7,060 nt of DNA, taken from assembly GCA_013213875.1 (NCBI GenBank), contig JABSSV010000004.1, positions 12,285-19,344 of the forward strand. Direction: 5' to 3'. Positions within the stretch are counted from its first letter, which is position 1. Each line of letters begins with the position of its first letter. Below the pieces are notes generated by a model that saw only the letters and a program-made list of their open reading frames with translations, searched no databases and was not told the origin of the DNA. Below, in pieces: positions 1-6,129 of the stretch. The DNA comes from Lysobacterales bacterium. GTDB taxonomy: Bacteria; Pseudomonadota; Gammaproteobacteria; Xanthomonadales; SZUA-36. The translations under genes and the position numbers were made by a program.

Positions 1-243
1 ATCTTCGTGATGGACAACTATCGCATTCTCGAAGCCGCGTGCACGGGGCCCTATTTCTTTGGCGATTCACTGACCATTCTGGACCTGTATCTGTGGATGT
101 TTGTGAATTGGTTCGAGGTTTTCGACGCGTTCCAAAACGAATGCCCGAAGATCCTTGCGCTGGCCGAGACCGTGATGCAACGGCCCAAAATCGCGCCGGT
201 CCACGACTTCAACTTCGGCCCGGGGCTGGGCTGGGGCGGCTAG
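1..243 (+). CDS. Glutathione S-transferase-like protein, C-terminal fragment (5' end outside window)
   Basis: The frame is open from base 1 and ends at the TAG at 241-243, giving the last 80 residues of a protein that starts before the window. The fragment looks like the all-helical C-terminal domain of the cytosolic GST fold. The stretch GDSLTILDLYLW (fragment residues 21-32) carries the T-x-x-D N-capping box of GST helix 6. It is followed by a Trp/Phe-rich helix and a segment resembling a typical GST end (AETVMQRPKIAPVH). The glutathione-binding thioredoxin-like domain is not in view, so substrate and subclass cannot be judged. In-frame GTG and ATG codons at 7 and 10 are very unlikely starts because they fall inside the domain. 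The gene converges on the Ntn hydrolase gene, with a stem-loop between them. Confidence 0.72.
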   Translation: MFVMDNYRILEAACTGPYFFGDSLTILDLYLWMFVNWFEVFDAFQNECPKILALAETVMQRPKIAPVHDFNFGPGLGWGG

Positions 244-265
244 CGATACCCCTCAGACGCAGGAA

Positions 266-293
266 CAAGCGGCGGCGCTCATGCCGCCGCTTG
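266..293. terminator. GC-rich stem-loop between convergent genes, possible terminator
   Basis: A perfect 11-bp inverted repeat (266-276 with 283-293, arm CAAGCGGCGGC) surrounds a 6-base loop. It sits in the 66-bp gap between the GST-like stop and the stop of the convergent Ntn hydrolase gene. It is placed where a shared terminator would be, but neither side has a proper T-run: CCAGC follows on the plus strand and TTCC on the minus strand. It may act as a weak terminator, an RNA 3'-end stabiliser or a collision barrier. The hairpin is seen directly; its function is inferred. Confidence 0.5.
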
Positions 294-309
294 CCAGCAA
301 CCGGTGCTG

Positions 310-1431
310 TCAGCTACCGGACTTCGGTGTGACGTCCAGAGAAAAGGGCAGCGACGCGTTACGCATCGGCTGCGTTAACGGCGTGGTGAGACCGTCGAAA
401 TCGACGGCCTTCATTTCGACACTTTTTATATTGGGATTTTCGCTGGTCTGGTAATAGACCTTCAGGTTTTCCAGGTCATAGGACACGGTGTACTGGGTGC
501 CCCCGTATTTGAGCACCTCCAGCTCCGCCGGGTTCAGCTTCTTATCCACCGCCTCCATGGGCAACTGAAAGTTGGCCAAAATCCGTAACGCCTCATGCAC
601 CGTGTCCTCACCCCCATCCGTGGGACGCGCGGTCTGGGTCCAGGTCAGGGCCCGAATTAACCGCGAAGGCGGCGTAAAATCACCGGGCAGGCCAATGAGT
701 CCACTGCCATAGCCGATTGGCCCCAGATTGATACCGTTCACTTCAATCGGTGGCCAAGCGACCGAGCGCATATTGATGTAGTTTCGCGCGTTGTTCATGT
801 GCCAGTCGTAGGGCGGCGAATTGGTCATCACTCCGAGGGTCTTGTCGTAAAGCTTCAGCTCACCGTCCACGTACTCCACCACAATCTGGTCACCGGTCTT
901 ATCGGTGATGGCAAAGTGCACCGGCGCCGGACCGCCCAGCTCAGGCGTCACCACCGGTGCCACGCGCACGGCTTCGATGGCTGCTTTAGCTTCGGCCACG
1001 GTGGCAAACTGGGCCAGGATGTAACCACCGATATCAACCGGTGCCAGGGAGTTGGATGCCTGGGCCGGGTCATAGTCTCCATATTTTGCAAAGCCGGGTA
1101 GATAAAGCAGGGAGACATTCAGCCCGGCCGTATTCACGCCGTCACCAAACAGCATCTGACCAAGCAGGGTCACCCCCATCACGTCGTACTTGCTGACCCA
1201 CTGCGCACCAGCCTTGCCGTCCGGCATGGGCATGGCAGAAAAGGCCGTGCCCGCCGGCACGTAACTCATCACCGGCGACAGATCGAAAGTGCCCCACTCC
1301 ATGGTGCGCGACACGATCACCGAATCGTCTTTGCCCTTCAGCGTAATAAAGGTGCAGGCCTCAGCCGATCCAGCCTGGGCGGCCAACAAAGCGGCCACCG
1401 CACCGCTGCATACACGTTTGGAAATGCTCAT
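310..1431 (-). CDS. Exported linear amide C-N hydrolase (choloylglycine hydrolase / penicillin V acylase family)
   Basis: The 373-residue product is a probable periplasmic or secreted Ntn hydrolase that cleaves non-peptide amide bonds, such as those of bile-salt conjugates, penicillin V or N-acyl amides; the substrate cannot be read from sequence. Residues 1-25 form a Sec signal peptide (SISKR, hydrophobic core, GSAEA). Cleavage after Ala25 would expose Cys26, the expected nucleophile. Other family positions are present: Arg42 and Glu45 in SRTMEW, GVNTAGLNVSLLYLPGF at 98-114, Asn204 in TNSPPYDWH, and Arg257 in PGDFTPPSRLIR. Glu45 stands where the classical bile salt hydrolases have Asp; I recall this variant as usual in Gram-negative members. 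Length fits the family plus a signal peptide. The ATG at 1431 is preferred over an in-frame start 30 codons upstream because it has a GGGAGG site nine bases ahead and directly precedes the signal peptide. Cys26 is not in a lipobox (AEAC), so a lipoprotein is unlikely. The gene is divergent from the amidohydrolase operon. Confidence 0.9.
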   Translation of the reverse strand: MSISKRVCSGAVAALLAAQAGSAEACTFITLKGKDDSVIVSRTMEWGTFDLSPVMSYVPAGTAFSAMPMPDGKAGAQWVSKYDVMGVTLLGQMLFGDGVNTAGLNVSLLYLPGFAKYGDYDPAQASNSLAPVDIGGYILAQFATVAEAKAAIEAVRVAPVVTPELGGPAPVHFAITDKTGDQIVVEYVDGELKLYDKTLGVMTNSPPYDWHMNNARNYINMRSVAWPPIEVNGINLGPIGYGSGLIGLPGDFTPPSRLIRALTWTQTARPTDGGEDTVHEALRILANFQLPMEAVDKKLNPAELEVLKYGGTQYTVSYDLENLKVYYQTSENPNIKSVEMKAVDFDGLTTPLTQPMRNASLPFSLDVTPKSGS

Positions 1432-1440
1432 GTTCACTAT

Positions 1441-1446
1441 CCTCCC
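1441..1446 (-). promoter_or_regulatory. Ribosome binding site of the Ntn hydrolase gene
   Basis: On the minus strand GGGAGG lies nine bases before the ATG at 1431-1429. It decides the start in favour of the 373-residue form. The longer open frame reaching 1521 has no comparable site and would bury the signal peptide behind about 30 charged residues. Confidence 0.75.
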
Positions 1447-1571
1447 GTCTGAGATGCACCGAGAGCCGTCAGCATGGCCGCGCTGGCGGCAGGGGAAGCG
1501 GTGCAGTTCGGTTGGCAGCAAGCCGCTGCTGTAATTGAAGGATAGCAGTTGCGCAGCGCTTCACAGGCAGG

Positions 1572-1593
1572 CCAAAAACAGTCGCTGTTTGGG
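1572..1593. promoter_or_regulatory. Imperfect dyad in the divergent intergenic region, possible operator
   Basis: The sequence around 1576-1590 reads AAACAG-TCG-CTGTTT, a perfect 6-bp dyad about a 3-base centre. It extends to CCAAA(A)ACAG/CTGTTTGG if one A is bulged. It lies about 60 bases upstream of the candidate -10 of the plus-strand operon and about 145 bases upstream of the Ntn hydrolase start, so a factor bound here could act on both genes. Only the symmetry is seen; no regulator gene is in the window and a short dyad can arise by chance. Confidence 0.25.
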
Positions 1594-1630
1594 CCACCGG
1601 CCACTTGCAGTGCCGCACCGACACTTCAGA

Positions 1631-1657
1631 TGCTTTTTCACGGCTGCGGTATATACT
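1631..1657 (+). promoter_or_regulatory. Candidate sigma70-type promoter for the amidohydrolase operon
   Basis: A good -10 hexamer, TATACT, lies at 1652-1657. The best upstream partner is a poor -35-like TGCTTT at 1631-1636, with a 15-base spacer. Transcription would start near 1664 and give an untranslated leader of about 40 bases before the GTG at 1704. The weak -35 suggests activator dependence or a wrong assignment. I could not find an equally clear promoter on the minus strand for the Ntn hydrolase gene. Confidence 0.4.
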
Positions 1658-1692
1658 GCGGGCCGCAAAAAAGCGTTCCCGTGAACCAAGCG

Positions 1693-1698
1693 AGAGGA
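1693..1698 (+). promoter_or_regulatory. Ribosome binding site deciding a GTG start
   Basis: AGAGGA lies five bases before the GTG at 1704. This GTG starts a clean signal peptide (VRTITT, then a Leu/Ala core). The upstream in-frame ATG at 1605 would add 33 mostly charged residues, would begin upstream of the candidate promoter, and has no visible binding site. The GTG is therefore the likely start. Confidence 0.7.
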
Positions 1699-1703
1699 TT
1701 TCC

Positions 1704-4700
1704 GTGCGCACCATAACAACTGCTTTGCTTCTGGCACTGGCGACTCCCGGGCTGGCCCAGGAGACCATGACCCCTAACGACATCGCCGATGACCGCAGCG
1801 GCGCCTATGCATTTATCAACGCCACCGCCACCGTGGCGCCTGGCAGCACCATTGCGGATGCCACGGTGTTGATCCGCGATGGCCGCATCCTGTCTGTGGC
1901 CGCTGACGGCCCGGTACCGGAAGGCTATGCCACGCTGGATCTGGCCGGGCGCTACATCTACCCGGGCCTGATTGACATGTATTCGGCCTATGGCTTGCCG
2001 GCGCCGGATCAGCCCAAGCCGTTCTCTTTCTCCCAGGCCGAGGTGATTGCGCCACAGCGCCCCGGAGCCTACAACGCCAACGATGCCATTCGCTCGGACC
2101 ATCGTGCCGCCGAGGTTTTCGCGGCCGATGAAAAAAGCGCCAGCACCTGGCGCGGCATGGGCTTCGGCGCCACCATGACCTTTACCGCCGACGGCATCGC
2201 GCGCGGCACGGGTGCACTGGTGAATTTGAACACGGACAGTGACAACGAGGCCGTTATCAAAAGCGATGCGGCGGCACTGTATTCGTTCCGCAAAGGCAGT
2301 TCGAGCCAGAGCTACCCCGTTTCTGCCATGGGCGCTATCGCCCTGCTGCGGCAAACCCAGTACGACGCGCGCTGGTACGGCGAACAGCAACCCCGCCCGT
2401 TTACGGACCAGGCGCTGGACGCCTGGCTGGAGCACCGGGACCTGCCGCAGATTTTCGAGGTCGACAACTGGATGGAAGCGCTGCGCGCGGATGCCACCGG
2501 CGATGAGTTCGATGTGCAGTATGTGATCCGTAGCGGCGGCGATGCCTACCAGCGCATTGAGGCCATCAAGGCCACGGGGGCGGCGCTCATTGTGCCCATC
2601 GATTTCCCGGAAGCCATGGACGTCTCTGACCCACTGGCCGCCGAACGCATCAGTCTGGAAGAGCTCAAGCACTGGGAGCTGGCGCCAGGAAATCCGGCGG
2701 CACTGCAGGAGGCCGGCATCCGTTTTGCGCTAACCAGCGGCGGAGACAGCAAAAACTTCTACAAGAACCTGCGCCAAGCCATGGAACGTGGCCTGAGCGA
2801 GGACGCGGCCCTAGCGGCACTCACCACCACGCCCGCAGCGCTGCTCGGTGTTGAGGACGAGATCGGGCGCCTGGCTGCGGGCACGCAGGCCAATCTGCTG
2901 ATCACCTCCGGCCCCCTGTTCGAAGAGGGCACGGTGATTCAGGAGAACTGGATTGCGGGCACACGTCACGTGCTGGCGGTTGCGCCGGAAGATTTTGCCG
3001 GCCGTTATGAGCTGGCGGTTGGTGAGCAGCGCTACACGCTGGACATCAGCGGTGAGCCGGGACAGCAGAAGGGAAAGATCCTTGGCGAGGATGAAGCGAA
3101 ACCTATCGATGCCAAGGTCAAGTTCGATGAAGGCGGTGTCAGCATCGCCTTTGCTCCGGAACAGGATGCTGAATCAATTCGCCTGACCGGCTGGACCGTT
3201 GCCAGCGGTTGGGCAGGCCGTGGTCAGCTGGGTGCTGGCAACTGGGTGCCCTGGTCAGCCCAGCGCAGCGGTGATGTCCCCGCAGCAGATGCTGTGGAGA
3301 CGTCCGGTGAAGCGGAAACGCCCGCGGCCAGTGCGGCTGACTATGGGGACGTGATCTTTCCCTTTGCGGCCTACGGTACGAGCCAGTCGCCAGCGGCGGA
3401 GGATGTGTTGATTCGTGGTGCCACGGTTTGGACCATGGAAGAAGAGGGCGTGCTGGAAGGCGCGGACGTGCTGATTCGCGACGGCCGCATCGCTGCCGTT
3501 GGCACGGATCTGAACGCCGGATCGGCCCGGATCATTGAGGCCGAAGGCCTGCATGTGACGCCGGGCATTATCGACGAACACTCCCACATTGCCCTGTCTG
3601 CCGTTAACGATGTGGCCATGAACTCGGCCATGGTACGCATGGGTGACGTGGTGAATTCTGAGGACGTGAATATTTACCGCAACCTGGCCGGTGGCGTGAC
3701 GGCAGCGCAGCTTCTGCACGGCTCGGCCAATCCGGTCGGTGGCCAGTCAGCGCTGATTAAGATGCGCTGGGGCAGCCTGCCGCGCGACATGCTGATCGAG
3801 AACGCCGAGGGCTATATCAAATTCGCCCTGGGCGAGAACGTGAAGCGCTCGCGCAATCCCGCCTCGATTCGCTTCCCGCAATCACGCATGGGCGTGGAAG
3901 CGGCCTATCGCGCGGCCTTTGCAGAGGCCCAGGCCTATCAGGCAGCCTGGGATGAGTGGAACGCCCTGTCCCGCCGGGCCAAGGCGCGCACAGCCGCACC
4001 GCGGCGGGACCTGGTGCTCGATGCCATGGCAGAAATTCTCGCTGGCGAACGGTTTGTCAGCTGCCACTCCTATGTGCAATCAGAAATCAACATGCTCATG
4101 AAGGTGGCCGAGGACTATGACTTCCGCATCAACACCTTCACGCACATCCTGGAGGGCTACAAGGTAGCGGACAAGATGGCCGCCCACGGCGCTGGCGGCT
4201 CATCCTTCGCCGACTGGTGGGCCTACAAATGGGAGGTGCGCTATGCCATTCCCTACAATCCCGCCCTCATGCACCAGGCAGGGGTCGTGTCCGCCATCAA
4301 CTCCGATGACGCGGAGATGTCGCGGCGCCTGAACCAGGAGGCAGCCAAAGCCGTTAAGTATGGCGGCGTCAGTGAGGTGGACGCGCTGGCCATGGTAACG
4401 CTGAACCCGGCCAAGCTGCTGCGCCTTGATGACCGCATGGGCAGCCTGAAGGCCGGCAAGGACGCAGATCTGGTGATCTGGAACGCGCATCCCCTGTCCA
4501 TCGATGCACGTCCAAAAACAACCTTCGTGGATGGCGTGGCGCTCTTTGATGAGGCGCGTGATCTGGCCCTGCGTGAGGACCTGCAGGATGAACGTGCCCG
4601 TCTCATCGCCAGCATGGGCAAAGCCGGTGGCAAGAGCGGCGGCGGCAAGAAGCCGGCCTGGCGCGGCCATCAGGTCTGGGAATGCGAGAGCATTCATGGC

Positions 4701-4733
4701 TTCGAGCATCTGCTCGGCATCTCGGCACATTGA
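1704..4733 (+). CDS. Exported two-module amidohydrolase: degenerate N-terminal module plus intact C-terminal module
   Basis: The 1009-residue product is a probable periplasmic metal-dependent hydrolase of the amidohydrolase superfamily (imidazolonepropionase/dipeptidase-like branch). Residues 1-18 are a signal peptide ending GLA. Module 1 (about 34-421) keeps the fold's landmarks: the DGRI strand at 59-62, PGLID at 87-91, and a C-terminal GRLAAGTQANLLI strand. It lacks the metal ligands: YSA replaces HxH at 93-95, and TSGGD replaces the SDD motif near 345-348. A beta-rich insert follows (about 427-562) and ends in an Ala/Glu-rich linker. Module 2 (about 568-956) has the full set: HSH with His626 and His628, Lys686 in GGQSALIKM, His788 in CHSY, His814 in THILEGYK, and Asp868/Asp869 in NSDDAE. 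The motifs HGAGGSSFADWWAYKWEV and VKYGG match, from memory, a family of roughly 1000-residue secreted amidohydrolases in Bacteroidetes and Gammaproteobacteria. A Gly/Lys-rich tail (973-984) ends the protein. Substrate is unknown; a peptide or cyclic amide is the family expectation. Confidence 0.88.
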   Translation: MRTITTALLLALATPGLAQETMTPNDIADDRSGAYAFINATATVAPGSTIADATVLIRDGRILSVAADGPVPEGYATLDLAGRYIYPGLIDMYSAYGLPAPDQPKPFSFSQAEVIAPQRPGAYNANDAIRSDHRAAEVFAADEKSASTWRGMGFGATMTFTADGIARGTGALVNLNTDSDNEAVIKSDAAALYSFRKGSSSQSYPVSAMGAIALLRQTQYDARWYGEQQPRPFTDQALDAWLEHRDLPQIFEVDNWMEALRADATGDEFDVQYVIRSGGDAYQRIEAIKATGAALIVPIDFPEAMDVSDPLAAERISLEELKHWELAPGNPAALQEAGIRFALTSGGDSKNFYKNLRQAMERGLSEDAALAALTTTPAALLGVEDEIGRLAAGTQANLLITSGPLFEEGTVIQENWIAGTRHVLAVAPEDFAGRYELAVGEQRYTLDISGEPGQQKGKILGEDEAKPIDAKVKFDEGGVSIAFAPEQDAESIRLTGWTVASGWAGRGQLGAGNWVPWSAQRSGDVPAADAVETSGEAETPAASAADYGDVIFPFAAYGTSQSPAAEDVLIRGATVWTMEEEGVLEGADVLIRDGRIAAVGTDLNAGSARIIEAEGLHVTPGIIDEHSHIALSAVNDVAMNSAMVRMGDVVNSEDVNIYRNLAGGVTAAQLLHGSANPVGGQSALIKMRWGSLPRDMLIENAEGYIKFALGENVKRSRNPASIRFPQSRMGVEAAYRAAFAEAQAYQAAWDEWNALSRRAKARTAAPRRDLVLDAMAEILAGERFVSCHSYVQSEINMLMKVAEDYDFRINTFTHILEGYKVADKMAAHGAGGSSFADWWAYKWEVRYAIPYNPALMHQAGVVSAINSDDAEMSRRLNQEAAKAVKYGGVSEVDALAMVTLNPAKLLRLDDRMGSLKAGKDADLVIWNAHPLSIDARPKTTFVDGVALFDEARDLALREDLQDERARLIASMGKAGGKSGGGKKPAWRGHQVWECESIHGFEHLLGISAH

Positions 4734-4736
4734 GGA
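4731..4736 (+). promoter_or_regulatory. Ribosome binding site overlapping the upstream stop codon
   Basis: TGAGGA at 4731-4736 contains the TGA stop of the two-module amidohydrolase and serves as the Shine-Dalgarno site for the ATG at 4745, eight bases further on. A ribosome terminating on the first gene would cover the start region of the second, which favours translational coupling and linked amounts of the two proteins. Confidence 0.7.
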
Positions 4737-4744
4737 TCAGAATC

Positions 4745-6028
4745 ATGAAAAGACTCATTTTTGCAGCGCTACTGGCCGCAGGCAGTGCCCAGGCCATCAC
4801 GCCGAAACCGGCACCGGTTCAGGCTGAACCCATCGCCATCGTGGGCGCCACCGTGCACGTGGGCACGGGCGCAGTACTGGAGAACGCCACCATCGCCTTC
4901 AGCGACGGCAAAATCACTGCCGTCGGCACGGCTATCGATACGGCCGGCCATCGGCTCATCGACGCCAGTGGCAAGCATGTGTATCCGGGCTTCATCCTGC
5001 CCGACTCGGACCTGGGCCTGAACGAGGTGGGGGCCGTACGTGCCACCGTCGACGATACGGAGACGGGCACGCTGAACCCCAGCGTTCGTAGCCTGGTGGC
5101 CTATAACACCGATTCGGAGCTGATCCCCACGCTGCGCTTTAACGGCGTGCTGATCGCCCAGGTCTCACCGGGCGGCGGCATTGTCAGCGGACGCTCCTCC
5201 ATCATGCAGCTCGATGCCTGGAACTGGGAGGATGCGGCGGTGGTTGCGGACGACGGTCTGTTTCTGTCCTGGCCGGCCAAGCAGGTCGGGCGCTATGACT
5301 GGAGCAGCCGCAGCTTTAGCTATGTGGAAAACAAAAACTACCGGCAGCAGATCAACACCATTGAGCAGGCCTTTCTGGATGCGCGGGCGCACGCAGCCGC
5401 CGGCAACGGGGCCCACCCCAACCTGAAGCTCGAAGCCATGCGCGGTCTCTTCGATGGTTCCATGGCCTTGTTCATTCGCAGCAACGACCCGGTAGACATG
5501 GTCCGGGCCGTAGAGTTTGCGCGTGCTCAGGGCGTGGAGCGGGTGGTCATGCTGGGCGCAGACGGCCTGCTGGATGCGGCCGAGTATCTGGCCCAGAACG
5601 ACATTCCGGTCATCGTCAACGGCGTTCATCGCCTGCCCCAGCATGAACACGACCAGCTCGATGCGCCCTTTCAACTACCGGGCAAGCTGGTGGCCGCCGG
5701 CGTGAAAACCGGCCTGACCTATCCCGGCGAGAACATGAACGGGCGTAACCTGCCGTTTATCGCCGGCACGGCCTCAGCCTACGGCCTGGGCCGGGAGCAG
5801 GCGCTGACCATGATCACGCTGACCAACGCGGAGATCCTGGGCATCGACGACCAGCTGGGCTCGCTGGAAGTCGGCAAACACGCCACGCTGTTTATTTCTT
5901 CCGGCGATGCGCTCGATATGCGCAGCAACGACGTCACCCAGGCCTTTATCGACGGGCGGGAGATCGAGCTGAAAGGCATGCAGCAAGAACTCTACGAGCG
6001 CTTTGAGGAAAAGTACTCCGGCAAGTAG
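4745..6028 (+). CDS. Exported amidohydrolase-like protein lacking metal ligands (probable pseudoenzyme)
   Basis: The 427-residue product has a signal peptide (MKRLIFAALLAAGSAQA, cleavage near residue 17) and one amidohydrolase-fold module. The N-terminal beta-sandwich strands are clear (IVGATVHVGTG at 32-42, FSDGKITAVGT at 52-62). So is the closing segment (TLTNAEILGIDD at 358-369, GSLEVGKHATLFI at 372-384). Where active members have PGxxDxHxH this protein has PGFILPDSDLG (81-91), so both His are Asp. The Lys-bearing motif becomes SGRSSIMQL (148-156, Gln), the CHS motif becomes IRS (244-246), and the final SDD becomes YPGEN (326-330). It therefore probably does not bind the usual metal centre. 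I recall stand-alone relatives with PGFI and LGLNEVGAVRAT next to long amidohydrolases in other bacteria. It follows the two-module gene with overlapping stop and binding site, so a structural or regulatory partner role is likely. The ATG at 4745 is chosen over an upstream in-frame ATG at 4682, which lies inside the preceding gene. Confidence 0.85.
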   Translation: MKRLIFAALLAAGSAQAITPKPAPVQAEPIAIVGATVHVGTGAVLENATIAFSDGKITAVGTAIDTAGHRLIDASGKHVYPGFILPDSDLGLNEVGAVRATVDDTETGTLNPSVRSLVAYNTDSELIPTLRFNGVLIAQVSPGGGIVSGRSSIMQLDAWNWEDAAVVADDGLFLSWPAKQVGRYDWSSRSFSYVENKNYRQQINTIEQAFLDARAHAAAGNGAHPNLKLEAMRGLFDGSMALFIRSNDPVDMVRAVEFARAQGVERVVMLGADGLLDAAEYLAQNDIPVIVNGVHRLPQHEHDQLDAPFQLPGKLVAAGVKTGLTYPGENMNGRNLPFIAGTASAYGLGREQALTMITLTNAEILGIDDQLGSLEVGKHATLFISSGDALDMRSNDVTQAFIDGREIELKGMQQELYERFEEKYSGK

Positions 6029-6043
6029 GTAACCGCCTACTTG
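6022..6043 (+). repeat. Small hairpin over the end of the amidohydrolase operon
   Basis: CAAGTAGG (6022-6029) pairs perfectly with CCTACTTG (6036-6043) around a 6-base loop. The left arm includes the TAG stop at 6026-6028. There is no T-run after it, so it is probably not a terminator by itself. It stands 17 bases before the main terminator and could protect the 3' end of the transcript. Confidence 0.4.
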
Positions 6044-6060
6044 GCGCCGAGGTACCCATG

Positions 6061-6088
6061 AAAAACCCGCCACGCCGGCGGGTTTTTT
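6061..6088. terminator. Bidirectional Rho-independent terminator
   Basis: AAAAACCCGCC (6061-6071) and GGCGGGTTTTT (6077-6087) form an 11-bp stem with a 5-base loop (ACGCC), followed by one more T on the plus strand. The A-run on the left arm gives a U-run when read from the minus strand. One element can therefore end both the plus-strand operon, which stops 32 bases before it, and the minus-strand alpha/beta hydrolase gene, which stops 42 bases from it. Confidence 0.88.
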
Positions 6089-6129
6089 ATCGCTGGCACT
6101 GGCCGCGCGCCGGCAGAGTGGGCTGAGCG

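Noticed and set aside
1432..1521. Upstream start extending the Ntn hydrolase by 30 residues
   Set aside because: The added residues are His/Arg/Cys-rich and would bury the signal peptide. The ATG at 1431 has a GGGAGG site.
1605..1703. Upstream ATG extending the long amidohydrolase by 33 residues
   Set aside because: It would begin upstream of the candidate promoter, has no binding site, and would place charged residues before a clear signal peptide. The GTG at 1704 has AGAGGA five bases ahead.
1638..2672. Open frame of 344 codons on the minus strand, antisense to module 1 of the amidohydrolase
   Set aside because: Its translation is rich in Gly, Arg, His and Val with no recognisable domain. 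It lies fully opposite a well-supported gene in GC-rich DNA, where long shadow frames are expected.
3255..3719. Minus-strand open frame of 154 codons opposite the inter-module region
   Set aside because: Composition is typical of an antisense shadow (many His, Arg, Val), there is no start signal, and the plus-strand gene reads through the region with conserved motifs.
4200..5674. Minus-strand frames of 131 to 176 codons opposite the end of the long amidohydrolase and the second protein
   Set aside because: No recognisable motifs or binding sites, and the plus-strand genes over them are clear.
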